A DNA stretch of 64,000 nt from Streptantibioticus silvisoli. GTDB taxonomy: Bacteria; Actinomycetota; Actinomycetes; Streptomycetales; Streptomycetaceae. The translations under genes and the position numbers were made by a program. Positions within the stretch are counted from its first letter, which is position 1. The number at the start of each line of letters is the position of its first letter. Of this stretch, positions 1 to 9,194 are shown piece after piece. The stretch spans positions 1-64,000 of the forward strand of contig NZ_JAAGKO020000043.1 of assembly GCF_027947535.2 (NCBI RefSeq), given 5' to 3'. The notes beneath the pieces are model-generated. The model was not told the origin of the DNA, ran no database searches, and worked only from the letters and a program-made list of their open reading frames with translations.

Positions 1-106
1 GGCGATGGGGAAACGCCCGGTTACATTCCGAACCCGGAAGCTAAGCCTTTCAGCGCCGATGGTACTGCAGGGGGGACCCTGTGGGAGAGTAGGACGCCGC
101 CGAACA
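1..106 (+). rRNA. rrf: 5S ribosomal RNA, 3' portion (5' end outside window)
   Basis: The first ~106 bases match the actinobacterial 5S rRNA body. They contain the conserved GAAACGCCCGGTTACATTCC stretch, the CCGAACCCGGAAGCTAAG loop and the closing GTGGGAGAGTAGGACGCCGC helix. Only about the first 15 bases of the gene lie outside the window, so this is the distal end of an rRNA operon. A strong terminator follows ten bases later. Confidence 0.95.
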
Positions 107-115
107 TTTTTTGGG

Positions 116-161
116 CCGTTGGCTCCAACAGATTTGATCTGTTGGAGCCAACGGTCATTTT
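116..161 (+). terminator. rRNA operon terminator
   Basis: A perfect 18-bp inverted repeat (arms 116-133 and 137-154, 3-nt loop) is followed by a short T-run (TCATTTTTG). It sits right after 5S rRNA and is a textbook intrinsic terminator, unusually T-rich for this genome. Confidence 0.92.
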
Positions 162-399
162 TGCGTTCAGGACTGCTGGCGTTTTTGTCCTTGGGCCTCT
201 TCCGACAGCGGATTCTGTTGCGGGGCTACCGGGCTGTTCGGGCGCGGTGGACGCTGCTGCTGGAGCCGGGTATCGGCGGACGGGACCGGGCGCGAAGCAG
301 TAGAACGTGCGCCCGGTGAGTCAGCCCCGGGCCCCGAGCCCTGGACCCCCGGGCGCGGTCCGCGGAGCGGCCATCCGGGGGCGATTCACAGGCACCGGA

Positions 400-640
400 G
401 TGATGGTGGCCGGCGGTGCCGGTGCGGTCGAGCCCGGCGCCGGTGCGGCCGAGGCGGACTCCTCCGGTGCGGTGGCCGACGCGGGTGCGGTCCAGCCGGC
501 ACCGGTGCGGTGTCGTGCGATGCGGTGCGGCGGAGCCGAGGCTGAAGCGGTCGAGTCCGGCGCCGGTGCGGTGAGGGCGTGGTCCCGGTGCCGGGCAGAC
601 GGTGGTGCCGGTGCGGTCGGAAGCGCCGGTGTGGTGCAGA
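400..640. repeat. Degenerate GCCGGTGCGGT repeat zone
   Basis: The gene-free stretch from the rRNA terminator to the converging membrane protein gene holds eight or so copies of a CCGGTGCGGT core at irregular 20-40 bp spacing (near 417, 441, 462, 484, 501, 521, 562 and 607). The same core recurs in the comF insertion at 9.5-9.9 kb. No coding signal was found here. Confidence 0.7.
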
Positions 641-721
641 GCGCCGTGTCGGCGTGGTGGAAGCGCGGGCACCGTGGGAAGCGCCGTGCCGCCGCAGCGG
701 AGAGCGCACCGGGACGTGGAA

Positions 722-770
722 CGGCCGAGGGGCCGGCCCGTGACGTTGGTCGGGGCCGGCCCCTCGGCCG
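722..770. terminator. Bidirectional hairpin terminator
   Basis: A perfect 18-bp GC-rich inverted repeat (722-739 / 753-770) with a 13-nt loop lies just past the stop codon of the minus-strand membrane protein gene. It has no U-tract, as is usual for Streptomyces terminators. Confidence 0.8.
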
Positions 771-791
771 TGGTGGTGGACGCGGTGTGGG

Positions 792-2180
792 TCAGTGGGC
801 CGGTGGGGCGGGGACGCCGGCGGCCTGGGCCAGTTCCACGTCGAGCGCCTCGCGGCGGATGCGCTGGTCCATGTAGAGCAGGGAGGTGACGCCGGCGTTC
901 ATCGGCATGACGAAGAGCGAGGCGATGACCGAGCCGATGCCCATGAGGATGATCGCGGTCCAGGACGGCACGAGCACCGTCTGATGGGCGTTGACCATGC
1001 TGAAGGGGTTGCCGCCGGCGCTCGGGCCGCTGGTGAGGGAGCCGGTGATCGCCTGGAGGACCGCGCTGACGACGTAGGTCAGCAGCAGGGAGAGCAGCTG
1101 GATCCCGGAAACCCGCCACCAGGAGTGCCGCACGAGCTTGAAGGAGCGGGCCAGGGAGGCGAACACGCCCTGGCGTTCCAGGATCAGGGCCGGTGTGGCG
1201 AGGCTGAAGCTGATCCACAGCCACACGGCCACGCACATGGTGACGAGCACGCCGAGCACCATCAGCCCGGCGCCCCCGGCCGGCGAACCGGTGACGGCCA
1301 CCACGGCTCCCGGGAGCAGGCCGACGCCGATCAGGCCGCCGACGATCAGTCCGGTCATCACGACCAGCCCCAGCAGGCGGGGCATCCGCGGCAGGGCGTC
1401 GCGCCAGATCTCGCCGACGGTGGCGGTCCGGCCGAGTACCGCCCGGCTGACCAGCATGATCAGCATCGCGGTGGCGACGGTCTGGCCGACCAGCACGATG
1501 ACGAACTCCAGCAGGCCGCTGACCGCCACGTGGCTGAAGTCGTTCATCAGTTCATGGGCCGTCGGCTGCCGGCCGCCGGTGATCCGGGTATAGGCCGCAC
1601 TGCGCATCATCCGACCGCTGACGGCGGTGGAGACGGCGGAGGTGATCAGCGCGACCACCGCGGAGATGCTCAGCGCCGGCCGCCAGTGCCGCCGGATCGT
1701 CGCGAAGGAGCCCTCGAAGATGTCGCCGACGTTCAACGGCCGCAGCGGGATGACGCCGGGCTGCGGCGCGGCCGGCGGCGGTGTCCAGGCCCCGGGACCG
1801 CCGGGGAAGCCGTACCCGCCCGGCCCGGGACCGTAGCCCGCGCCCGGCCCGTAGCCGGGGCCGCTGCCGTATCCACCGTTCCCCGGGCCGTAGCCGCCGG
1901 TGCCCGGGCCGGGACCGGGGCCGTTGCCGGGAGGCGGGCCGTAGCCCTGGCCGGGGCCGTAGCCGTAGGCGGGGCCGGGAGGTGGCGGCGGGACCTGCGG
2001 ACCGGGGGCCTGCGGTGGGACGCCGGCCGGCGGGGTGGTGCCGGTCTCCGGGGTGGAGGCCGGGGTCTCGTCGGCGGGCGGACCGGCCTGGCCGGGCAGG
2101 CCGGGGGGTTTCGACGGGCCGGAGTCCGGCGTGCCGGAGTCCTCGGAACCGGGCTTGGGCCGGCCCGGAGAGTCGTTCAT
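792..2180 (-). CDS. Multi-pass membrane protein with Pro/Gly-rich N-terminus
   Basis: A 462-residue protein. Residues 1 to about 150 are a disordered Pro/Gly/Tyr tract with GYGPG-type repeats. The rest carries about six hydrophobic segments, among them SISAVVALITSAVSTAV, FVIVLVGQTVATAMLIMLV and VASLFVMPMNAGVTSLLY-like stretches, and ends with the cytoplasmic tail YMDQRIRREALDVELA. This layout matches the actinobacterial family often labelled 'glycerophosphoryl diester phosphodiesterase membrane domain', which is not itself known to be an enzyme. The gene is divergent from mtnA, as in other Streptomyces chromosomes. The first ATG, at 2180, is the only good start. Function is unknown; a role in envelope or lipid handling is only a guess. 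Confidence 0.85.
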   Translation of the reverse strand: MNDSPGRPKPGSEDSGTPDSGPSKPPGLPGQAGPPADETPASTPETGTTPPAGVPPQAPGPQVPPPPPGPAYGYGPGQGYGPPPGNGPGPGPGTGGYGPGNGGYGSGPGYGPGAGYGPGPGGYGFPGGPGAWTPPPAAPQPGVIPLRPLNVGDIFEGSFATIRRHWRPALSISAVVALITSAVSTAVSGRMMRSAAYTRITGGRQPTAHELMNDFSHVAVSGLLEFVIVLVGQTVATAMLIMLVSRAVLGRTATVGEIWRDALPRMPRLLGLVVMTGLIVGGLIGVGLLPGAVVAVTGSPAGGAGLMVLGVLVTMCVAVWLWISFSLATPALILERQGVFASLARSFKLVRHSWWRVSGIQLLSLLLTYVVSAVLQAITGSLTSGPSAGGNPFSMVNAHQTVLVPSWTAIILMGIGSVIASLFVMPMNAGVTSLLYMDQRIRREALDVELAQAAGVPAPPAH

Positions 2181-2363
2181 CCATGCTCCTTCGTGGCTGC
2201 GCGCGGGTCGCCGCGCGTCAGTGACCGGTCAGGTCCGCCGACATGGTGTCACGCGGGTCGAGCGAGTACTCCCGTCGTGTCACGTTCGGGAGGGTTCGGG
2301 CCGCCGCGACCGAGGAGGGCGGAAGGGGTTCGGTGCGGGGCCCGTATCGGGCACACTGGGTCG

Positions 2364-3449
2364 ATGGATGATCACGGCATAGCCCTTCCCCTCAGCCCGG
2401 CGTTGCGTTGGGAGAACGACGCGGACGGACCGGCGGTGGTGTTGCTGGACCAGACGCGGCTACCGGCCGCGGAGACGGAACTCGCCTGCCGGGACGTACC
2501 CGCCCTGGTGGCGGCGATCCAGACGCTGGCGGTGCGCGGCGCGCCGCTGCTGGGGATCGCCGGCGCCTACGGGGTGGCCCTCGCGGCGGTGCGCGGTGAC
2601 GACGTGGAGGCGGCGGCGGCGCTGCTGGCGGACGCCCGGCCCACCGCCGTCAACCTGGCCTACGGCGTCACCCGGGCGCTCGCGGCGTACCGGGAGGCGC
2701 TCGGGGAGCGTGGCGACCTGGCGGCGGCCGCCTCGGTCGTGCTGGAGGCGGCGCGTGAGCTGCACGTCGAGGACGCGCGGGCGGCGGCGCGGATGGCCGG
2801 CCACGGCCGCGGGCTGCTGCGCGAGCTGGTGCCGGGCGACGGCTACCGGCTGCTGACGCACTGCAACACCGGTGTGCTGGTCTCCGGCGGCGAGGGCACG
2901 GCGCTGGGCGTCGTGCTGGCGGCGCACCGCGACGGCGCGCTGGCCCGGCTGTGGATCGACGAGACGCGTCCGCTGTTGCAGGGCGCGCGGCTGACGGCGT
3001 GGGAGGCGGCGAGATTCGGCATGCCGCACACGCTGCTGGCGGACAACGCGGCCGGTTCGCTGCTGGCGTCCGGGCAGGTCGACGCGGTGCTGGTCGGCGC
3101 GGACCGGATCGCGGCGGACGGTTCCACCGCCAACAAGGTCGGCACGTATCCGCTGGCGGTGCTGGCCCGGCACCACGGCGTGCCGTTCCTGGTGGTCGCG
3201 CCGACCACGACGGTCGACCTCGGCACGCCGGACGGCGGGGCCATCCACGTCGAGCAGCGCGACGCCGGCGAGGTCACTCACCTGCCGGTGGCCCCCCGCA
3301 CCCCGGTCGCCCCGGCCGGCACGCTCGCGTACAACCCGGCGTTCGACGTGACCCCGCCGGAGCTGATCACCGCCATCGTGACGGAGAACGGCGTGGCGTC
3401 CCCGGTGAACGGCAAGACGCTGGCGGCGCTGGTCGACGCGGGGGCCTGA
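2364..3449 (+). CDS. mtnA: Methylthioribose-1-phosphate isomerase
   Basis: A cytoplasmic enzyme that isomerises methylthioribose-1-phosphate to methylthioribulose-1-phosphate in the methionine salvage pathway. The 361-residue product has the eIF2B-alpha-like family hallmarks: the substrate loop VRGAPLLGIAGAYG near residue 60, the catalytic cysteine in HCNTG (Cys167), and the catalytic aspartate in VGADRIAADGS (Asp247) followed by NKVGTY. The start at ATG 2364 (MDDHGIA) is chosen because homology begins just after it and in-frame upstream sequence is low-complexity. No other mtn gene is adjacent. The gene lies upstream of mtrA with a long gap, so it is probably its own transcription unit. Confidence 0.93.
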   Translation: MDDHGIALPLSPALRWENDADGPAVVLLDQTRLPAAETELACRDVPALVAAIQTLAVRGAPLLGIAGAYGVALAAVRGDDVEAAAALLADARPTAVNLAYGVTRALAAYREALGERGDLAAAASVVLEAARELHVEDARAAARMAGHGRGLLRELVPGDGYRLLTHCNTGVLVSGGEGTALGVVLAAHRDGALARLWIDETRPLLQGARLTAWEAARFGMPHTLLADNAAGSLLASGQVDAVLVGADRIAADGSTANKVGTYPLAVLARHHGVPFLVVAPTTTVDLGTPDGGAIHVEQRDAGEVTHLPVAPRTPVAPAGTLAYNPAFDVTPPELITAIVTENGVASPVNGKTLAALVDAGA

Positions 3450-4053
3450 GGGGGGTTCCTCCGGCGGCCGGCGGGGCGGGCTCTCCGGGTGTTCGGCGGA
3501 GAGCGGCGCCGCCCGCCGGCCGCCGGCCGCACGGCGCCGCGCGGCCGGCCGCCGCTGGGGTGCGGTGACCGGCTTACCGGCTCAGGCCGTGGACGCGGCG
3601 GGCCGGGGCCGCGGCATGTCCGCGGCGTCCCCCTTGCGCCGTCACCGGGTGCGCGGCGCCTCCCCGGCACTGAATGGGCGGCCCTTCGGCGCGGGACCTT
3701 CCGCTCCCAGTGGTCGGGGATGCGCAACGGGGGGCGGGGATGCGCCAAAGTGTGCGCGTCGTCGCCGGGTAGGCGTTCCCGACCGTCGCGCCGGTGGTGA
3801 ACGTCGGCGGGCCGGCGCCCGGGAGGCCGTCCCGGTCCGGGTGGCGGGGCGGGCATCCTCGCGCTCACCTGCGCGTGCCCGGCCGCGGCCGTGGGCGAGA
3901 GGCGATGCACCGGCTCACCCGGAAGGCGGATACGGTGTGAGCCGGGGCACACGGCAAGTGATGGCCAAGGGTGCCGACGTAGACGGGGGCTGACATCGAT
4001 GCCTGACATCAACGGCAGTGGATCGCGGTGGACGGACGTGGACGGAGACGTGC
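3450..4053. other. Intergenic region mtnA-mtrA
   Basis: About 600 bp without a convincing gene. Open frames here lack ribosome binding sites and family features. It probably carries the mtrA promoter toward its 3' end. No terminator-grade hairpin was recognised. Confidence 0.5.
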
Positions 4054-4068
4054 GTCACCGCAGGTCAG
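4054..4068 (+). promoter_or_regulatory. Putative MtrA box upstream of mtrA
   Basis: GTCAC-N5-GTCAG, one base off the GTnAC-N5-GTnAC direct repeat described for MtrA, lies about 55 bp before the mtrA start codon. A third half-site, GTCAC, follows at about 4077. Position and match suggest autoregulation; this is inference. Confidence 0.55.
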
Positions 4069-4122
4069 TGAGCCTGGTCACGCAGGTCCACGTCTCTGAG
4101 ATGAAAATGGGATGATGTCGAT

Positions 4123-4800
4123 ATGAAGGGACGCGTCCTTGTCGTCGACGACGACACCGCACTGGCCGAGATGCTCGGCATCGTGTTGCGTGGAGAAGGT
4201 TTCGAGCCGTCGTTCGTAGCGGACGGGGACAAGGCGCTTGCCGCCTTCCGGGAGACCAAGCCCGACCTGGTGCTGCTCGATCTGATGCTGCCGGGTAGGG
4301 ACGGCATCGACGTATGCCGGCAGATCCGCGCCGAGTCCGGCGTGCCGATCGTCATGCTCACGGCGAAGAGCGACACGGTGGACGTGGTGGTGGGCCTGGA
4401 GTCCGGGGCCGACGACTACGTCATCAAGCCGTTCAAGCCGAAGGAGCTCGTCGCGCGGGTCCGGGCGCGGTTGCGCCGGGCCGAGGAGCCGACGCCCGAG
4501 CAGCTGACCATCGGTGACCTGGTCATCGACGTCGCCGGGCACTCCGTCAAGCGGGAGGGGCAGCCGATCGCGCTGACCCCGCTGGAGTTCGACCTGCTGG
4601 TCGCGCTCGCCCGCAAGCCCTGGCAGGTCTTCACCCGCGAGGTGCTGCTGGAGCAGGTGTGGGGCTACCGGCACGCCGCCGACACGCGGCTGGTCAACGT
4701 GCACGTGCAGCGGCTGCGTTCCAAGGTCGAACGTGACCCGGAGCGCCCCGAGATCGTGGTGACCGTGCGCGGCGTCGGCTACAAGGCCGGGCCGGGCTGA
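4123..4800 (+). CDS. mtrA: Two-component response regulator MtrA
   Basis: An OmpR-family DNA-binding response regulator of 225 residues. The receiver domain (1-115) has the acidic pair VVDDD, the phospho-accepting Asp53 in LLDLMLP, the T in MLTAK and the K in IKPFKPKEL. The C-terminal winged helix shows LTPLEFDLLVALA and the recognition region VNVHVQRLRSKVE. In Streptomyces, MtrA controls cell-wall, development and antibiotic genes. It is the first gene of the mtrA-mtrB-lpqB cluster; mtrB begins 8 bp after the stop. A putative MtrA box precedes it. The identity is clear from sequence and synteny. Confidence 0.97.
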   Translation: MKGRVLVVDDDTALAEMLGIVLRGEGFEPSFVADGDKALAAFRETKPDLVLLDLMLPGRDGIDVCRQIRAESGVPIVMLTAKSDTVDVVVGLESGADDYVIKPFKPKELVARVRARLRRAEEPTPEQLTIGDLVIDVAGHSVKREGQPIALTPLEFDLLVALARKPWQVFTREVLLEQVWGYRHAADTRLVNVHVQRLRSKVERDPERPEIVVTVRGVGYKAGPG

Positions 4801-4808
4801 TCGCCGGG

Positions 4809-6977
4809 ATGGCGCGAAGCGGGGGGTCCGGCATGTCCGGGCCCGGGCAGGAGAGCGGTTCCGCACGGCGGAACGGCGCGCTGCCCCCTGCCCGCGAACC
4901 GGCCGCCCCGGCGCCCGGTGCGGCGCGGCGGCCGGTGGCCGACCTGCTGCGCGACCTGCTCCCCGTGCTGTCGGCCGCGTGGCGGTGGGCGCGGCGTCCG
5001 CTGCTGCCCGGCCTGCGGCTGTGGCGGCGCAACATCCAGCTGCGGGTGGTCGCCACCACGCTGCTGATGTCGGTCGGCGTGGTGCTGCTGCTCGGCGTGG
5101 TGGTCATCGGCCAGGTCCGCAACGGGCTGCTGGAGGCGAAGACCAAGGCCGCGCAGGGGCAGGCGCTGGGCGGTTTCAGCGTGGCGCAGAGCCAGGCGGT
5201 CAGCGACCAGGAGCCCGGCACCGACGGTTCCGGCGCGACCTCCGGCGGCGGTTCCGCGGCCGGCGGCACCGCCGGGCGCGGTCAGGTCGACCCCGGCACC
5301 TGGCTGACCGACCTCGTGCAGCAGCTGGCCAGCGGCGGCCAGGGCGTCTACTACGTCGTCGCGCTCACCTCCGAGTCCGACCAGCAGTCGTTGCAGTCCG
5401 GCAGTGCCGAGACCCACGGGCCGCGCGCCTCGGGCGACGTGCTGCCGGACAACAGCGTGCCGTCGGCGTTGCGCGACTCGGTCGTCCAGCGGGGCGGCGT
5501 CTACCAGCTCGACACCCGGATCATCCGGGCGGGTGACCCGGGGGGCCAGCCCGGCCTGGTCATCGGCAAGCGGCTGAACGACGAGAGCGGCCGGTCCTAC
5601 GAGCTGTATTACCTGTTCCCGTTCACCCAGGAGGAGAAGACCCTCAGCCTGGTGGAGACGACACTCGCGACCGCGGGGGTCTTCGTCGTCGGCCTGCTCG
5701 GCGCGATCGCCTGGCTGGTGGTGCGGCAGGTGGTCACCCCGGTGCGGATGGCCGCGTCGATCTCGCAGCGGCTGGCCGACGGTGTCCTCCACGAACGGAT
5801 GAAGGTCAGCGGCGACGACGACATCGCCCGGCTGGGTGAGGCCTTCAACAAGATGGCCCACACGCTCCAGACCAAGATCCAGCAGTTGGAGGAGCTGTCG
5901 CGGATGCAGCGGCGGTTCGTCTCCGACGTCTCGCACGAGCTGCGCACCCCGCTGACCACCGTGCGGATGGCGGCCGACGTCATCCACGACTCGCGGGAGG
6001 ACTTCGACCCGGTGACCGCGCGCTCGGCCGAGCTGCTGCAGAGCCAGGTGGAACGCTTCGACTCGCTGCTGTCGGACCTGCTGGAGATCAGCCGGTTCGA
6101 CGCGGGCGCCGCCGCGCTGGACGCCGAGCCGATCGACCTGCGCGACGTGGTGCACCGGGTGGTCGACGCCGCCGAGCCGCTGGCCGAACGCAAGGGCAGC
6201 CGGCTGGTGGTCCGCGGCGACGAGCAGCCGGTGGTCGCCGAGGCGGACGCCCGCCGGGTGGAACGCGTGCTGCGCAACCTGGTCGTCAACGCCGTCGAGC
6301 ACGGTGAGGGCCGCGACGTCGTCGTGCGGCTCGCCACCGCCTCCGGCGCGGTGGCCGTCGCGGTGCGCGACTACGGCGTCGGGCTCAAGCCCGGCGAGGC
6401 GACCCGGGTCTTCAACCGGTTCTGGCGGGCGGACCCGGCGCGGGCCAGGAACACCGGCGGCACCGGTCTCGGGCTGTCGATCGCGGTGGAGGACGCCCGC
6501 CTGCACGGCGGCCGCCTCCAGGCGTGGGGCGAGCCCGGCGGCGGCTCCCAGTTCCGGCTGACGCTGCCGCGCACCGCCGGCGACAGCCTGCTGCGTTCGC
6601 CGATCCCCCTGGAACCGGAGGACTCCCGGCGCCGCCGGGCCGCCGCCGCCCAGCGCGACCCCTCGGGCGGCACCGGCCGGGCCGGCTCCAGGGGGTCCGG
6701 CACCGGCGCGGGTCCGGCCGGCACGTCCGGTGCGACGGGGGCCGCGGGCACCGGGCACTCCGCCCAGGCGTCGGCCGCGCTGCCGTCGGCCCGTTCGCCG
6801 ATACCGCCGGTGCCGACGAAGACGCCGCGCCCGCCGTCCGCCGACCCCGCCGCGCTGCCGGGCAGCGGCGCACGCGTCGTCAGCACCCGCACCGGTGGCG
6901 ACTCCGCCGTACCCGACCCGGACCGCGCGTCCACCGTCGGCCGTTCCACGCCGGGGAAGGACCGTCCCGACCGATGA
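4809..6977 (+). CDS. mtrB: Membrane sensor histidine kinase MtrB
   Basis: The 722-residue partner kinase of MtrA. The order is a Pro/Ala-rich cytoplasmic N-terminus, TM1 (about 79-101), an extracytoplasmic sensor region of about 180 residues, TM2 (VFVVGLLGAIAWLVV, about 295), HAMP, a HisKA domain with the phospho-accepting His376 in SDVSHELRTPL, and a HATPase domain with the N-box NLVVNAVEHG and the G-boxes GVGL and GGTGLGLSIA. The last about 150 residues are a Ser/Gly/Pro-rich disordered tail, longer than in mycobacterial MtrB. ATG 4809 follows mtrA by 8 bp; ATG 4833 is an alternative start. It is co-transcribed with mtrA. Confidence 0.96.
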   Translation: MARSGGSGMSGPGQESGSARRNGALPPAREPAAPAPGAARRPVADLLRDLLPVLSAAWRWARRPLLPGLRLWRRNIQLRVVATTLLMSVGVVLLLGVVVIGQVRNGLLEAKTKAAQGQALGGFSVAQSQAVSDQEPGTDGSGATSGGGSAAGGTAGRGQVDPGTWLTDLVQQLASGGQGVYYVVALTSESDQQSLQSGSAETHGPRASGDVLPDNSVPSALRDSVVQRGGVYQLDTRIIRAGDPGGQPGLVIGKRLNDESGRSYELYYLFPFTQEEKTLSLVETTLATAGVFVVGLLGAIAWLVVRQVVTPVRMAASISQRLADGVLHERMKVSGDDDIARLGEAFNKMAHTLQTKIQQLEELSRMQRRFVSDVSHELRTPLTTVRMAADVIHDSREDFDPVTARSAELLQSQVERFDSLLSDLLEISRFDAGAAALDAEPIDLRDVVHRVVDAAEPLAERKGSRLVVRGDEQPVVAEADARRVERVLRNLVVNAVEHGEGRDVVVRLATASGAVAVAVRDYGVGLKPGEATRVFNRFWRADPARARNTGGTGLGLSIAVEDARLHGGRLQAWGEPGGGSQFRLTLPRTAGDSLLRSPIPLEPEDSRRRRAAAAQRDPSGGTGRAGSRGSGTGAGPAGTSGATGAAGTGHSAQASAALPSARSPIPPVPTKTPRPPSADPAALPGSGARVVSTRTGGDSAVPDPDRASTVGRSTPGKDRPDR

Positions 6978-7170
6978 CCGGTCCCCGCCTGCCCGGCGCC
7001 GCCCGGCGCGAGCCATGCCCGCCGCCCGCCCCTGACCGCGCGACGCCGCACGTCACCGCCCGGCGGCACGCCGCACCGCCCGGCACCGCGCCCCACCCGA
7101 GAACCGCGGACGCCGCGGTCCCTGATCGCCCCGGAAACCGCACGGCCCCCCGACAACCGCAGACGCCCGC

Positions 7171-7230
7171 CGATCGCCACTGATCACGACCGATCAACGC
7201 CGATCACCACCGCTCAACGCCGATCAACGC
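7171..7230 (+). repeat. Six tandem decamers upstream of lpqB
   Basis: Six contiguous 10-bp units with consensus CGATCAACGC occupy the mtrB-lpqB gap and end 51 bp before the lpqB start. The period is one helical turn. The mtrB-lpqB gap (6978-7281) contains no convincing gene. Confidence 0.8.
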
Positions 7231-7281
7231 CAACGTCCCCGACCGCCGTAACGGCCGCGAGGGCCGGAGGAGGACGACCGA

Positions 7282-9108
7282 ATGCCGCACGCCGACCGCC
7301 GCATGCCACCGGGCGCGCGCCGGCGCGCGCTCGTCGCCGTGGGCGCGCTGCTCAGCGGTGTCCTGCTGCTGGCCGGCTGCGCCTCGATGCCGGACAGCGG
7401 TGATGTGAGCAAGGTCGGCCAGAGCCCGCGTGACGCGTCCGATCCGCAGGTGCGGGTCTTCGGTGTCCAGCCGCAGGCGGGCGAGGGGCCCAAGCAGATC
7501 GTCGAGGGGTTCCTGGAGGCGGTGACCAGCGACGAGGCGAAGTTCCAGACCGCGCGCGACTACCTGGCGGGCGCCGCCAAGAAGTGGAACCCGTTCACCA
7601 GGACGACGATCATCTCGGGCAAGCCCGACCTGTATACGCCGCGCACTCCCACCAACCGCACCGAGCCCGGTATGACCATCGCCATGTCCACCTCCCAGGT
7701 CGCGGTGGTCGACAAGGACGACTCCTTCGCCCCCGCCGCCCAGCGGTTCCGCACCGCCTTCCACCTCGGGCAGTACCAGGGCCAGTGGCGTATCGACGAT
7801 CTGTCGCCCGGTCTGATCATCGAACAGTCGGACTTTCAGCGGATCTACCAGTCCGTCGGTAAGTACTACTTCGCCAAGCTGGGACCGCAGAGCGGCGACA
7901 GCCCGCAGGGCCCGGACACCATGGTCGCGGATCCGATCTACGTACGGCGCCGGATAGACCCGGTGTCCGCCTCGATCCAGGCCCTGCTGTTGGGGCCCAG
8001 CAGCTGGCTGAGCCCGGTGGTGACCACGGCGTTCCCCACCGGGACCAGGCTGGCCGGGCCGAATCCCGCCCTGGACGACAACGGCAGGCTGCGGGTCCAG
8101 CTGGCCGGGCTGCCCGCCGGGCTGTCGCAGGACGTCTGCCAGGACATGGCCGCGCAGCTGATGAACACCGTGCAGGACCAGTCGTCCGCGCAGGTCACCT
8201 CGGTCGAGATCCACCGCTCCTCCGGCGCGACGGCGGTCTGCACCCTGAACCGTCAGCAGGCGCAGGCGTACTCGCCGGCCCGGCTGTCCGGCAGCGGCGA
8301 CCAGCAGTACCTGGTCGACGCCGCGCACCGGATGGAGAGCGTCCCCTCGCAGAGCGACAGCACCAAGCACGTGCTGGGCCCGTTCGGCGAGCCGCAGGCG
8401 GAGCTCCAGACGGTGGCGGTCTCGCGCGGTGACGAGGTCCAGGCGGCCGGGGTCAGGGTCGGCGGCCGGTCGCTGGAGATCGCCCCGCTGAGCGCGGCCG
8501 GCAAGGTCAAGACCGTGCTGAGCGGCAAGGCGGACCTCAGCGCGCCCAGCTGGGACGGGCTGGGCGACCTGTGGGTGGCCGGCCGCGACCCGGTCACGCC
8601 CCGGCTGTGGATGTACGACACCGAGGGCCACGTCATCCAGGTCCGGGTGCCGGGTCTCGGCGGCGACCGCGTCCAGTCGGTGCGGGTGGCGGCCGACGGC
8701 GTACGGGTGGTGCTGCTCGTGGAACGCGACGGCCACACCGTCCTGGAGATCGGCCGCGTGCAGCGGACCGGCACCGCCGACCACCCCGTCGTCTCGGTCG
8801 CCGGACTGCGCATCGTCGCTCCCTCGTACGAGGACGTCCAGGCGGTCTCGTGGGCCGGCGAGAGCCGGCTGGTCATGGTCGGCAAGCAGTGGAAGAGCGT
8901 GCAGCAGCTCCAGTACGTGGACACCGACGGATCGTCGGCCTTCACCCCCACGCTGCCGGGCATCAGCACGGTCACGTCGGTGGCCGCCTCCGAGGACCAG
9001 AGCCGCCCGCTGCTGGTCGCCGACAAGGAAGGCGTCTACCGGCTGCCGACCGATTCGTACTGGACGGCGATCTCCGGGAACAGTACGGCTCCCGTCTATC
9101 CCGGGTAA
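7282..9108 (+). CDS. lpqB: Lipoprotein LpqB
   Basis: A 608-residue secreted lipoprotein that accompanies MtrAB in actinobacteria and, in mycobacteria, modulates MtrB activity. It has a basic N-terminus, a hydrophobic stretch and the lipobox LLAGC (Cys33). It continues with a GerMN-type domain (roughly 200-300) and a C-terminal LpqB beta-propeller region with blade-like motifs ([17 protein letters not shown] and similar). The ATG at 7282 has a good GGAGGA ribosome binding site about 9 bp upstream; Met8 is a weaker alternative. It acts on the outer face of the membrane. The gap from mtrB is larger than a simple operon needs and holds the decamer array. Confidence 0.95.
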   Translation: MPHADRRMPPGARRRALVAVGALLSGVLLLAGCASMPDSGDVSKVGQSPRDASDPQVRVFGVQPQAGEGPKQIVEGFLEAVTSDEAKFQTARDYLAGAAKKWNPFTRTTIISGKPDLYTPRTPTNRTEPGMTIAMSTSQVAVVDKDDSFAPAAQRFRTAFHLGQYQGQWRIDDLSPGLIIEQSDFQRIYQSVGKYYFAKLGPQSGDSPQGPDTMVADPIYVRRRIDPVSASIQALLLGPSSWLSPVVTTAFPTGTRLAGPNPALDDNGRLRVQLAGLPAGLSQDVCQDMAAQLMNTVQDQSSAQVTSVEIHRSSGATAVCTLNRQQAQAYSPARLSGSGDQQYLVDAAHRMESVPSQSDSTKHVLGPFGEPQAELQTVAVSRGDEVQAAGVRVGGRSLEIAPLSAAGKVKTVLSGKADLSAPSWDGLGDLWVAGRDPVTPRLWMYDTEGHVIQVRVPGLGGDRVQSVRVAADGVRVVLLVERDGHTVLEIGRVQRTGTADHPVVSVAGLRIVAPSYEDVQAVSWAGESRLVMVGKQWKSVQQLQYVDTDGSSAFTPTLPGISTVTSVAASEDQSRPLLVADKEGVYRLPTDSYWTAISGNSTAPVYPG

Positions 9109-9123
9109 CCCCGGTGGAAAACC

Positions 9124-9157
9124 CCCTGTGGACAACCGCGGCCGGTTGTCCACAGGG
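9124..9157. promoter_or_regulatory. Inverted pair of perfect DnaA boxes
   Basis: A perfect 14-bp inverted repeat with a 6-nt spacer. Each arm contains the Streptomyces-type DnaA box TTGTCCACA: reverse at 9127-9135, forward at 9146-9154. It lies 15 bp after the lpqB stop and 37 bp before the comF start. It could also act as a hairpin terminator for lpqB. Confidence 0.7.
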
Positions 9158-9194
9158 CTGGCGGAGCCGTTCGCCGCGCGGCACAGTCGACGGC

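Noticed and set aside
3565-3993. 142-codon frame between mtnA and mtrA
   Set aside because: Arg/Gly/Pro-rich, no ribosome binding site, no recognised family; consistent with non-coding GC-rich sequence.
6974-7183. 69-codon open frame starting at ATGA overlap with mtrB
   Set aside because: No ribosome binding site and Pro/Arg/His-rich non-conserved composition; the region is better described as a spacer with decamer repeats.
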